From: Mariprofundus sp.
GTDB taxonomy: Bacteria > Pseudomonadota > Zetaproteobacteria > Mariprofundales > Mariprofundaceae
NCBI GenBank assembly: GCA_027019785.1
Contig: JALUWF010000283.1
Location: forward strand, 1-38,668
Direction of reading: 5' to 3'
DNA length: 38,668 nucleotides
Part shown: in pieces, positions 1-6,922 of the stretch
Layout: each line of letters begins with the position of its first letter
Numbering within the stretch: the stretch's first letter is position 1
Translations under genes and position numbers: made by a program
The notes under the pieces: generated by a model
The model's database searches: none
The model's input: the letters and a program-made list of their open reading frames with translations, nothing else
Told to the model about the DNA's origin: nothing

Positions 1-304
1 TACCACCCATATTGATATCCAGACGTTTATCCACATAGGGCAGCACACCGAACAGGGCCAGTTTTGGACTGGCACCATAGGCCAGCACTACGGGCGCTGC
101 GGTTACATTCAGCACCCGACCTGCGGGCGAAGCATCGCCTGATTTTCGTACCAGCTTGATCTGACTACGTAAAATGCTCATGCCGTCGGCAACAGGCAGG
201 GCGCTGCTGAAGGTAATCGGGCCAGCCTGAGCTGTTGATATAAACCCGAAACCTCCGCTAAACAGAGTAATGCCTAACAAATAACGAATCAGGTGTTCTT
301 TCAT
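1..304 (-). CDS. Outer-membrane beta-barrel protein, MetA-pathway/transporter-like (partial)
   Basis: This gene is cut by the window edge; about 101 N-terminal residues are visible. I translated it by hand because the ORF track gives only another frame. It begins MKEHLIRYLLG, has a hydrophobic signal peptide ending near AQA, then GPITFSSALPVADG. It reaches LFGVLPYVDKRLDINMGG at the edge, a pattern typical of the outer-membrane family annotated as 'MetA pathway of phenol degradation' transporters. The ATG at 304 overlaps the TGA of the upstream gene as ATGA, so the two barrels should be translationally coupled. It is the last visible gene of the MerR-headed operon. Substrate is unknown. The family assignment comes from motif memory only. 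Confidence 0.65.
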   Translation of the reverse strand, partial: MKEHLIRYLLGITLFSGGFGFISTAQAGPITFSSALPVADGMSILRSQIKLVRKSGDASPAGRVLNVTAAPVVLAYGASPKLALFGVLPYVDKRLDINMGG

Positions 305-1155
305 AAGTGCCACTCCAATTGCAGCCTGGTACGGTAATCAGTTTTAGTTTGGGCACCGTTGAGATTGCTGAAGACAGGAAGCTGCACTCCCGCCCTGACT
401 GCAAAATTACGCACCGTCCACATAAAACCCGGAGACAAAAACAGTTCCGTGCCGCCGTCATTGACAAGAGATACGCCGTCCAGACTGCCATGCCTGCCAT
501 ATTCACCGTTCAACTCCAGTAACCATACCATATCCGGTTTGAGATATTCCGGCATGGTAGGACGCCAACCTGCAACCAGATCAACCAACACCTTGTCTCC
601 AATCTTTTTTCCGCCGCTGTGCCCGTTACGGCGATAGCGTACGCTTGCCCAACGATACCATGTGAGACTCTCATGGCCGTAGGTCAGTCCTGCAACAACA
701 TCGGTGGTGCCAGTACCAAGTGCTGGTTTTGCGGCTGTAGACGCTCCTTGTTTCGATGTATCGAACTTCACCTTCAGCAGAGCCGCCATTGAGTCCACCG
801 TACCCGGGCTATCCTCGTGCCAAAAACGATACTTGGTGAACAATCCCAAATCTCCCAAACCATTGGCCTGACCATAACTGTTTTTCTTGAATACCCACGG
901 AAATTCGCCTCCGACCGTCAAATCCGCATTGATACCATAGGCGATATTGAGCAGCCCAATATCAAGACCACGGGTGCTACCCGATTGGCTAACATCCAAT
1001 TGGGATGATACCTCTACGCCACCCTCATAAATGACATGTGGCCCCAGCCCGAAAATCGGGTCATGCGCCATGGCAACACCGGGTAATGCCACAAATAACA
1101 GCCCTGCCACCGCCATACGTGCGGATTTACCGCCTGTTGAAATTTTTCCGAGCAT
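301..1155 (-). CDS. Outer-membrane beta-barrel protein, MetA-pathway/transporter-like
   Basis: This is a 284-residue protein with a signal peptide (LLFVALPGVAMA, cleavage near AMA-HD). The mature part is rich in alternating, aromatic-bounded strands, as expected of an outer-membrane barrel. The mature N-terminus HDPIFGLGPHVIYEGGVE and the YGINADLTVGGEFPW segment resemble the 'phenol MetA degradation' transporter family, often found beside metal or thiol stress genes. I prefer the ATG at 1155, which shares one base with the merR stop (TGATG); the ORF track starts one codon earlier at TTG. It sits between the MerR regulator and a second barrel of the same kind. It is probably an outer-membrane channel for an unknown small solute or metal. 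Confidence 0.7.
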   Translation of the reverse strand: MLGKISTGGKSARMAVAGLLFVALPGVAMAHDPIFGLGPHVIYEGGVEVSSQLDVSQSGSTRGLDIGLLNIAYGINADLTVGGEFPWVFKKNSYGQANGLGDLGLFTKYRFWHEDSPGTVDSMAALLKVKFDTSKQGASTAAKPALGTGTTDVVAGLTYGHESLTWYRWASVRYRRNGHSGGKKIGDKVLVDLVAGWRPTMPEYLKPDMVWLLELNGEYGRHGSLDGVSLVNDGGTELFLSPGFMWTVRNFAVRAGVQLPVFSNLNGAQTKTDYRTRLQLEWHL

Positions 1156-1574
1156 CAAGGAACTTCCTGATCATCAGGATTATCCAGACTATCCATAATC
1201 GGGCAGGCTTTCAGCGTCCCGTTTTTAGGACACGCCTCAACCAGTGGAATTAGCGCATCTCTCATACGTTCAAGATCATGAATCTTCGTTTCAATGTCTT
1301 GCAAGTGGTTTGCAGCCATGCTGCTCACTTCAGCACAGCTTGCATTCTGCTCACCCTGCAATGCCAACAGTGCCATCACCTGTTTAAGCGTAAAGCCCAA
1401 CGCCTGCGAACGTTTGATAAAGCGAATACGCCGTACCGATGCATCATTAAATACGCGGTAGCCATTCATAGAACGGGAGGGCGCAGGTAACAGACCACGA
1501 CGCTCATAATAGAGCACAGTCTGCGCATTCACGCCCGCCTCTTTGGCGACCCAGCCAATAGTTTTTCGGGTCAT
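1155..1574 (-). CDS. MerR-family metal-responsive regulator
   Basis: A 139-residue MerR-family activator. The winged helix-turn-helix is at residues 1-70 (VNAQTVLYYERRGLL, NGYRVF, LGFTLKQV), followed by the dimerization helix and a metal loop. Cysteines lie at about 80, 115 and 124 with eight residues between the last two (ACPKNGTLKACP). This matches the three-cysteine layout of MerR- and ZntR-type sensors, so Hg(II) or a related thiophilic ion is the likely inducer. It is co-oriented with two outer-membrane barrels and follows the scar of a thioredoxin-like gene. Two 19-bp-spacer promoters upstream are the expected binding sites, so it is probably autoregulated. The exact metal cannot be read from sequence. 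Confidence 0.85.
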   Translation of the reverse strand: MTRKTIGWVAKEAGVNAQTVLYYERRGLLPAPSRSMNGYRVFNDASVRRIRFIKRSQALGFTLKQVMALLALQGEQNASCAEVSSMAANHLQDIETKIHDLERMRDALIPLVEACPKNGTLKACPIMDSLDNPDDQEVP

Positions 1575-1575
1575 T

Positions 1576-1669
1576 TTATGCGCTCACAGGACATCGTAAT
1601 CCGGCATCACGCAATGATGCCTCGCTGATCCCCCGAGCTGAACACCTCAATTTTTTGTTTGATAGTCAT
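1576..1669 (-). pseudogene. Thioredoxin-fold small protein, internally deleted remnant
   Basis: There is a strong ribosome site (AGGAGG) eight bases before an ATG at 1669, but the frame stops after 20 codons. The first residues read MTIKQKIEVFSSG, the usual start of the small thioredoxin-like proteins that accompany MerR genes, whose next residues should be a Cys-x2-Cys. In the other frame, the bases just before merR read ARGISEASLRDAGLRCPVSA then stop, which looks like the C-terminal end of the same family. The catalytic middle (roughly 50-60 codons) is therefore missing and the two ends are joined out of frame around a GC-rich junction near 1630. I infer an internal deletion; the family call is from memory of the terminal motifs. 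Confidence 0.6.
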
Positions 1670-1700
1670 GCTGTTACCTCCTTGTCTTTGTAGTCCGCAA

Positions 1701-1731
1701 TTCTAAACCCTGTACCTTAGTATGGAGTCAA
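1701..1731 (-). promoter_or_regulatory. MerR-type promoter, proximal (19-bp spacer)
   Basis: On the minus strand the -35 TTGACT (1726-1731) and -10 TTAGAA (1701-1706) are separated by exactly 19 bp. The spacer carries an imperfect dyad (ACTCCATAC / GTACAGGGT). An overlong spacer with a dyad is the hallmark of promoters activated by MerR-family proteins. It points into the thioredoxin remnant and the merR/barrel genes. Confidence 0.75.
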
Positions 1732-1758
1732 TCCCCTAATATTTCGTAATGAGCACAA

Positions 1759-1789
1759 ATCTAAACCCCTGACTATAGTATCGGGTCAA
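1759..1789 (-). promoter_or_regulatory. MerR-type promoter, distal (19-bp spacer)
   Basis: This is a second element of the same architecture and direction: -35 TTGACC (1784-1789), 19-bp spacer, -10 TTAGAT (1759-1764). The spacer dyad is ACCCGATAC / GTCAGGGGT. It lies 58 bp upstream of the proximal copy and differs from it in the spacer centre, so the two could have different affinity or belong to different MerR proteins. Confidence 0.65.
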
Positions 1790-1846
1790 GCTAAAATTCA
1801 CAGGGGTTGGGCAGGCCGGGTAAGTGTGGCTAAAATTTATTATTTC

Positions 1847-1871
1847 AATATTACTTGAATTAATGTATATT
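1847..1871 (+). promoter_or_regulatory. Probable ArsR operator upstream of first arsR
   Basis: AATATTAC and ATGTATATT form an imperfect inverted repeat ending seven bases before the arsR ATG. It resembles the perfect inverted repeat AATATTACA-N8-TGTAATATT found at the same place before the second arsR copy (26112-26137). Autorepression is inferred from that shared position and sequence. Confidence 0.45.
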
Positions 1872-1877
1872 TAGCCA

Positions 1878-2279
1878 ATGTTGTCGGACGATCTTACAGC
1901 CAACAAGCTTGCAGCGCTCGCCCACCCGGCGCGACTTGCTGTGATCCGCCTGCTGGTGAGGGCTGGTCCGGCAGGGTTGCCGGCGGGCAAGTTGGGCGAA
2001 CAGCTACATATTGCTGCCAATGCCTTGACATTTCATCTACAGAAACTGGCTCATGCCGGACTAATTACCTCGCAACGTCAGGGGCAGTTCATTGTCTACG
2101 CCGCCGTGTTTCCTGATTTGCTTGAACTGACAAATAATCTCGTTGGAGCTTGCTGCGCCGACAGCACCGAAAAGTGCGGCCCGGCATGCCCATCAAGCGG
2201 GCGAGAAGCCGGTGACATCGGACTTGCAGATAACACTGATAACCCCGCAACAAAAGGAAAAGGAGTCCAAAATGAATGA
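1878..2279 (+). CDS. ArsR-family repressor, C-terminal cysteine arsenite-sensing type (copy 1)
   Basis: A 133-residue ArsR/SmtB winged-helix repressor: HPARLAVIRLLVR at residues 16-28, recognition region AANALTFHLQKLAHAGLI at 46-63 and wing QRQGQFIVYAA. It lacks the classical CVC motif. Instead it has a C-terminal cluster, C92-C93, C100 and C104 (GACCADSTEKCGPAC), resembling the adjacent-cysteine arsenite site described for the Acidithiobacillus ferrooxidans ArsR type, though the spacing is not identical. The expected role is derepression by As(III) or a similar thiophilic ion. It overlaps the next gene by eight bases, so the two are coupled. No ribosome site is visible before the ATG. A close paralogue lies at 25731-26105. 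Confidence 0.85.
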   Translation: MLSDDLTANKLAALAHPARLAVIRLLVRAGPAGLPAGKLGEQLHIAANALTFHLQKLAHAGLITSQRQGQFIVYAAVFPDLLELTNNLVGACCADSTEKCGPACPSSGREAGDIGLADNTDNPATKGKGVQNE

Positions 2280-2733
2280 ATCCATATCCAAGCTTCCCAC
2301 TTCTTCATGGCTGCGCGACATCGGTGTCGGACTCGGTGTCGCCGTATTGACCGCGCTGGTCATGCTAACACTGCTGAATACTGGCATTTCGCCCTTCCCG
2401 AAGCCGCCCTCACTGGCATTTGCCGAAACACTGCTGGGGCGTACGTTGCCCATGCCCGTCGGACTGCTATTCCACACGGCGTATGTCATCTTCTGGTCGG
2501 TGGTTTTTGTGCGTTTTTTCCCGAAGCGTAACCTCAAAACGGCACTGGCGCTTGCCGGTTTTCTCTGGCTCGTGATTTTGGCGGTATTCTTCCCGATTGT
2601 GGGCTGGGGCTTCGCAGGGTTGGATGTCAGCCCCAAACTGATTCCCGCCTCCTTTATGCCGCATCTGCTGTTCGGGTTATTGCTGTGGGGATTGGATAAA
2701 TATCTGCCACACAGGTCGTCCTTGAAAGCCTGA
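2272..2733 (+). CDS. Four-helix membrane protein of unknown function, ArsR-linked (copy 1)
   Basis: The start at ATG 2272 follows AAAAGGAG; the longer track frame is an artefact of the overlapping arsR. The 153-residue product has four probable membrane helices, near residues 15-38, 58-80, 88-110 and 125-145. Distinctive conserved blocks are ISPFPKPPSLAFAETLL, LFHTAYVIFWSVV, FPIVGWGFAGL and LIPASFMPHLLFG. I do not recognise the family. By hand alignment about 100 of 135 positions match the second copy at 25286-25729. In both copies it directly follows an arsenite-type arsR, so metal(loid) or thiol-stress transport or protection is plausible. No metal-binding cysteine is conserved between the copies, so a chaperone or reductase role is less likely. 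Confidence 0.75.
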   Translation: MNESISKLPTSSWLRDIGVGLGVAVLTALVMLTLLNTGISPFPKPPSLAFAETLLGRTLPMPVGLLFHTAYVIFWSVVFVRFFPKRNLKTALALAGFLWLVILAVFFPIVGWGFAGLDVSPKLIPASFMPHLLFGLLLWGLDKYLPHRSSLKA

Positions 2734-2778
2734 TGGTAAAGGATACCGATGTTCCTGAGCCATTTGGATTGTTCGGTT

Positions 2779-3495
2779 TTAAGGTGCATCCGGTGTTGAG
2801 TCGAACCGCATGATTTGTTCAGTCAGGCTGGAAAGGCTGTTCACTGTGATGGTTGGTTCGACTCCCCACGGATCCAATAAGGCATCGGGAGAACGCTGAA
2901 CCCAAACAGCCCGCATGCCTGAAGAAATAGCACCGATCACATCAAACGAATTGCTTGAAACAAGCCATGCATTGCCGCAATCCGTTTCCGCTTGCCTTAA
3001 AAAAAAGTCATATACGCCGGGGTTTGGTTTAAACGACTTCATGGCATCGACGCTCACAATTGCTTGAAAATAATTTCTGATGCCGGCATTCGTTAGTAAT
3101 TTTTCCACTGCATCTTCACTGCCATTGGAGAATGCAAATATGTTGAACCCCGATTTTTCGGCTTGAGCCAAGGCTCCCTGCACATCATCGAATGCCGGCA
3201 ATATCCGATAGGCATTCAACAGTTCATCTTTATCTTGCCTGCTAAGGGGCGCACAAAAATAGGCGCTGGTATAATCAAGTGCCTGTCTGGTGCAAATAGA
3301 AAAGTTTTCATAGTTTTGCATTAACCCGCGCCGAAAAGAATATTCAAGTTGTTTCTCACGCCAGACATGAGAGAACTCGCTGGCTTGAGAACCGACCTTC
3401 TTTTCCAGTATCTCTGTGATGCCATGGGTGTCGATTAAAGTTCCATAGACGTCAAATGCAAGTGTAGTTGCCAAATTATTTCGCCTGCCATGCAT
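2779..3495 (-). CDS. HAD-superfamily hydrolase, 2-haloacid dehalogenase-like
   Basis: About 238 residues from the ATG at 3495; a TTG at 3474 just after the upstream stop is an alternative. The HAD motifs are in order: FDVYGTL with the nucleophilic Asp, FAFSNGS (motif II), FKPNPGVY with the motif III lysine, and SSNSFDVIGA (motif IV). The last is the form typical of type II (S)-2-haloacid dehalogenases rather than phosphatases. The predicted reaction is hydrolytic dehalogenation of short 2-haloacids, though cytoplasmic family members vary in substrate. It overlaps the end of the AhpD-like gene and is certainly in its operon, under the divergent TetR and its palindromes. The enzyme family is firm; the substrate is not. 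Confidence 0.8.
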   Translation of the reverse strand: MHGRRNNLATTLAFDVYGTLIDTHGITEILEKKVGSQASEFSHVWREKQLEYSFRRGLMQNYENFSICTRQALDYTSAYFCAPLSRQDKDELLNAYRILPAFDDVQGALAQAEKSGFNIFAFSNGSEDAVEKLLTNAGIRNYFQAIVSVDAMKSFKPNPGVYDFFLRQAETDCGNAWLVSSNSFDVIGAISSGMRAVWVQRSPDALLDPWGVEPTITVNSLSSLTEQIMRFDSTPDAP

Positions 3496-4027
3496 TAGCG
3501 GAAAATGCCGGGTCAAGCTCCGTGTCAGCAAGATGGTTGGTATAGTTGCTGAGCGTCTTCATGCCGACCCCGAGTACAACTTCCAGTATCTGTGACTCGA
3601 CATAACCCGAAGCCAAAAAATCTGAAATAGACTGTTCACTAGGCCATCCACGAGATTGAACGATGTCAGTGGTCAAACGGCGCAAGGATTCAAGCCTGGA
3701 ATCTTCAATCGGTTGATCGTTGCGGATTGCCTGCACCACGTCATTTGGCACGTTTTGCATCTGTGCAATCGTTGAATGCGCCGCAACGCAGTATGTGCAT
3801 TCATTGAATCGGCTGACCGCCAATAACACCACTTGCTGTTCAGTCGGGCTAAAGCTGCTTTCTTCAAACAGTTTTCCTATCGCAAGATATGCTGCCGCCA
3901 AGGCGGGGGCATTGGCCATTGTTCCAATCAGGTTAGGCACAAAGCCGAAGTTTTCCTGTGTGGACTGAAGAATATTGTGCGCCTGCCCCTTGGCTGTATC
4001 CAGTGTCAATGTTTCGAGTTGATTCAT
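3476..4027 (-). CDS. Carboxymuconolactone decarboxylase / AhpD-like protein
   Basis: The start at ATG 4027 is chosen for the ideal GGAGGAAGTG site; the ORF track begins far upstream within the operator region. The 183-residue all-alpha protein has the AhpD-type redox motif C77-x2-C80-x3-H84 (NECTYCVAAH), preceded by a glutamate. Such proteins use the cysteine pair for alkylhydroperoxide or peroxide-linked reduction, and many uncharacterised relatives occur with TetR regulators. It is the first gene of a two-gene unit with a HAD dehalogenase and divergent from tetR. This context suggests a response to an electrophile, peroxide or halogenated compound, which is inference. Confidence 0.8.
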   Translation of the reverse strand: MNQLETLTLDTAKGQAHNILQSTQENFGFVPNLIGTMANAPALAAAYLAIGKLFEESSFSPTEQQVVLLAVSRFNECTYCVAAHSTIAQMQNVPNDVVQAIRNDQPIEDSRLESLRRLTTDIVQSRGWPSEQSISDFLASGYVESQILEVVLGVGMKTLSNYTNHLADTELDPAFSANAWQAK

Positions 4028-4048
4028 CACTTCCTCCATATTGTATGT

Positions 4049-4127
4049 TATTGAATATATATTCAATAACGGAAACATAAGCGTATTTGAATAATCATTC
4101 AATAATTATTATTGAACTTGTATTCAA
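4049..4127. promoter_or_regulatory. Three TTGAAT-N4-ATTCAA operators between tetR and the AhpD/HAD operon
   Basis: Three copies of one inverted repeat occur within 79 bp: TTGAATATATATTCAA at 4051-4066 (within a perfect 20-bp palindrome, 4049-4068), TTGAATAATCATTCAA at 4087-4102 and TTGAACTTGTATTCAA at 4112-4127. The copies keep TTGAA/ATTCAA with a four-base centre. The third overlaps the likely -35 region of tetR, whose -10 candidate is TATAAA at 4133-4138. The first sits before the AhpD-like gene. They are the obvious binding sites for the TetR protein and should repress both directions. Confidence 0.8.
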
Positions 4128-4184
4128 TCATCTATAAAGTAGAGGTTTGATCAACATCGGAAAATTATTCAGCGAGGGCAGACT

Positions 4185-4763
4185 ATGGCCAGACCAGCAC
4201 AATTTGACCGGAATCAGGCTGTTATTCAGGCCATGTCGGTCTTTTGGAAGAACGGTTTTCAGGGAACCCCTGTTAGTGAACTGGTTAAGGCAACCGGCCT
4301 GAAGCCGGGAAGTCTGTATGGCGCCTTCGGTAATAAAAGAGCCTTGTTTCTGATGGCGCTTGATGTGTATTTCGAAAGCCTGTTTCGCAAAATACAAAAT
4401 ATCCTGAGAGCGGATAAACCTCCACTGGACGCCATCAACGATTTCTTTGAGCAACTAACCTCCGATTGCAGCGCACGTAGCAAAGGCTGTTTACTGGTTA
4501 ATACCCTGACTGAAATGCCCACTGAAGATCGGGAGATACAACAGCTTGTTGCTGCGATGTTTGACCGGATAAAACTGGAATTTATCTATATTCTGAACAA
4601 AGCACGGGATGCTGGAGACATCCCTCGCCATCAGGACGTCGAAGCTCTGGCTCGCATGCTCGTCACAGGAATATATGGCTTACGACTATATAGTAAAACA
4701 GATCAAAACCCGGAACACTTACGCAGTATTGCCCGGAATTTTTTGAAAGTTTTAAGCGCATAG
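4185..4763 (+). CDS. TetR/AcrR-family regulator, NemR/AcuR-like
   Basis: A 192-residue TetR regulator whose ATG follows a GAGGG ribosome site. The HTH occupies about residues 10-55 (ALSELV-type helix VSELVKATGLKPGSLYGAFGNK). The ligand domain has the DCSARSKGCLLVNTLTEM stretch typical of the subfamily that includes NemR and AcuR. In some of these regulators a cysteine in this region senses electrophiles or bleach, and here two cysteines are present. It is divergent from the AhpD/HAD operon with three shared palindromes, so it is almost certainly their local repressor and its own. The inducer is unknown; reactive electrophiles are my inference from subfamily and neighbours. Confidence 0.85.
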   Translation: MARPAQFDRNQAVIQAMSVFWKNGFQGTPVSELVKATGLKPGSLYGAFGNKRALFLMALDVYFESLFRKIQNILRADKPPLDAINDFFEQLTSDCSARSKGCLLVNTLTEMPTEDREIQQLVAAMFDRIKLEFIYILNKARDAGDIPRHQDVEALARMLVTGIYGLRLYSKTDQNPEHLRSIARNFLKVLSA

Positions 4764-5035
4764 ACTTGAATCTACCAAGCCATACAAGGTCATCCTGATC
4801 TACTTGCGGTGTCAAGCTGTTGATGTCACTAACGCGCACGGATTTTTCCCATCCTGTAATACGAAACAATATCACGGGGTCGAAAAAATCATGCAGTCGC
4901 GTTGTTTATTTCATGTTCAACAGGGCAGCACCTGTTCTGGATGCGCCTAAAGCACTAAGTACTGCTTTAAGCCGGTCATCGGCAGCCCTCACAAGAAGGT
5001 TGCGACCCTCCCATGCATGCACTAATGTCGCGTTC

Positions 5036-5482
5036 ATGGTGAAAGGCAGACTAACACACTCTTTCTTGCGGCAATTCGTACTGCTGACACTGCTGCTATC
5101 CTCTGTTCTGCCATCGATCCAGTCCGTATTTGCCTGCAATCTTATGGGCGGAAAAATTCAAACCGTTTGCTGTTGCAAAGGCCCGAATGCTATGCAGGGC
5201 TGCGAAATGGGCGGTGGATGCCATGCCAATGAAGCTGCTTCAAGTACGGGTTGTTGCACAGCAACTGATGTCTATCAACCTCTCGTTGATGCTGTTGCTT
5301 TGCCCGGTCTGCACGCATCACAACTCTTGGCAGCAGATTTCCCGCAACCACCTGCACTGTTTTCTTCTCTGCTCTCGCATGATCTGGGCATCCGTTTTGA
5401 AAACACTCCATATCACTATTCTCCGCCCCCATGGGGCTCCGGCTCAAACACCTACCTGATCACCAACCGACTCCGCATTTAA
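5036..5482 (+). CDS. Cys-rich secreted protein at head of Cus operon
   Basis: From ATG 5036 the product is 148 residues with a positive start (MVKGRLTHSFLRQ) and a signal-like helix (FVLLTLLLSSVLPSIQSVFA). A short cysteine- and methionine-rich segment follows (CNLMGG, TVCCCKGPNAMQGCEMGGGC, GCC) with about nine cysteines within 45 residues. The C-terminal half is unremarkable and ends near HYSPPPWGSGS. The ORF track extends to 4820 but the upstream part has no ribosome site or recognisable homology, so I trim it. I do not recognise a named family. Location directly before cusC suggests a periplasmic Cu/Ag-binding accessory protein, which is inference. Confidence 0.6.
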   Translation: MVKGRLTHSFLRQFVLLTLLLSSVLPSIQSVFACNLMGGKIQTVCCCKGPNAMQGCEMGGGCHANEAASSTGCCTATDVYQPLVDAVALPGLHASQLLAADFPQPPALFSSLLSHDLGIRFENTPYHYSPPPWGSGSNTYLITNRLRI

Positions 5483-5599
5483 AACATCTTCGTTCAAGGA
5501 TTTGCCGTGTATTTTTTATCACGGTAATTGTTTCGTATGCCCTAGGCTTTTTCAAAGCTCTTTTCACAAATGGATGATGTTATTAAATCGGAGGTTTCA

Positions 5600-6922
5600 A
5601 TGGGTCATTTGCCCCACGTTATAAGGTGGCTGCCGTTAGGGTTTGCCACTATTTTACTCACATTTTCATGGAGCATGGCGCAAGCTGATGAAGATGCTTT
5701 ATTTAATCATGCCAAACAGATTACCCCCGCACAACTTGTAGACGCCGTGCTGATTCGCAATCCCGGCCTGAGCGGCATGCGCTCGGCCGTCGAAGCGGCA
5801 CGCGCGAAAATTGATCCCGCCGGTGCACTGACCGACCCGTTGCTGGCCTACGGGCTGGCGCCGGAAACCATCGGCGGATTCAGAACGCCCGGCGGCAGGC
5901 ATCGCGGTCTGAGTCAGCGCATAGAACTGTCGCAAACGATTCCCTGGCCGGGCACCCTGGAACTGCGCGGCAAGAAGGCTGCCGCAGAAAGCGAATCGGA
6001 AGCCTGGAAGCTCTCCGACTTTCGCCTGCAACTGGCCGAACGGACGCGCGCCGCCTATGCCCAATGGTATTACGTGCATCGCGCACTCGCGGTTAACGCC
6101 GAAAATCGTGTTTTGCTGGTACGCCTGCGCGGCGTCGCCGAAACTGCGTATGGTGCAGGTCAGGCGCCGCAGCAGGACGTATTGCAAGCGGAAGTGGAAC
6201 TGACCCGTTTGCAGAATCAGGCATTGGAAATAGAACGCCGCCGCGCCACGGTGCAGGCCGGAATCAATGGCTTACTCAATCGCAATCCACAGGCACCTTT
6301 ACCGATACCGAAGGCATTGCCTCCGGCCGGTAACCTTCCCGACTACGCGAATCTACAGCAGATGGCGCTGGCCCGATATCCGGTGCTCAAACGGCTGGAT
6401 GCGGAGATTAACGCTGGTCAGGATCGGGTCGAACTGGCGCACAAGGGCTTTTATCCCGATTTCAAACTATCGGCAGGCTATAACAACCTGTGGGACGCGC
6501 CGGAAAAACAATTCACCGTTGGCGCTACGATCAACATCCCTATCGGCGCTAAACATCAAGGTGAATTGGAGGCGGCCAATGCACGCTTGCAGCAACATCG
6601 CGACGAACGGCTGGATGCACGGGCAAGCCTGCTCAGTTCACTCGATCAGTCCTATAGGACGGCACGACAGGTCAGAGACAGCATCGCGCTCTACGCCGAC
6701 CGCCTGCTGCCTCTGGCGCGCTTAAACATGAAGGCTGCCGAGGCCGATTACAGCGGCGGTAGTGGAGATTTTTTGAAGTTGATCACCGCCGAACAGCAAT
6801 ATTTGATAGCCAAGCTGGAACTGTCGCGTTCGCGTGCCGATTTCTTCATCCAGTTCGCCGCACTCGATTACCGCACCGGCGGCGCGCTGACTACTAACCA
6901 GACACAGGAGACAAACCCATGA
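5600..6922 (+). CDS. cusC: Outer-membrane channel of heavy-metal RND efflux, CusC/CzcC type
   Basis: The start at ATG 5600 is supported by GGAGG seven bases upstream; the track's M at 5570 has none. The 440-residue product has a signal peptide (WSMAQA) and two outer-membrane-efflux repeats with long coiled-coil helices. Typical motifs are LVDAVLIRNPGL, SQRIELSQTIPWPGTLELRGK and LITAEQQYLIAKLELSRS. It forms the trimeric TolC-like tunnel that lets CusBA expel monovalent copper or silver from the periplasm. No lipobox is visible, unlike E. coli CusC. It overlaps cusB by four bases (ATGA). The symbol follows the complete CusCBA layout; a CzcC-like role is the alternative. Confidence 0.85.
   Translation: MGHLPHVIRWLPLGFATILLTFSWSMAQADEDALFNHAKQITPAQLVDAVLIRNPGLSGMRSAVEAARAKIDPAGALTDPLLAYGLAPETIGGFRTPGGRHRGLSQRIELSQTIPWPGTLELRGKKAAAESESEAWKLSDFRLQLAERTRAAYAQWYYVHRALAVNAENRVLLVRLRGVAETAYGAGQAPQQDVLQAEVELTRLQNQALEIERRRATVQAGINGLLNRNPQAPLPIPKALPPAGNLPDYANLQQMALARYPVLKRLDAEINAGQDRVELAHKGFYPDFKLSAGYNNLWDAPEKQFTVGATINIPIGAKHQGELEAANARLQQHRDERLDARASLLSSLDQSYRTARQVRDSIALYADRLLPLARLNMKAAEADYSGGSGDFLKLITAEQQYLIAKLELSRSRADFFIQFAALDYRTGGALTTNQTQETNP

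Noticed and set aside
2193-2789. 198-residue minus-strand ORF opposite the first ArsR-linked membrane gene
   Set aside because: Antisense shadow; the plus-strand frame has a ribosome site and a paralogue.
4820-5035. Upstream extension of the Cys-rich Cus protein
   Set aside because: No ribosome site, no signal peptide before the internal ATG and no recognisable motif, so I start at 5036.
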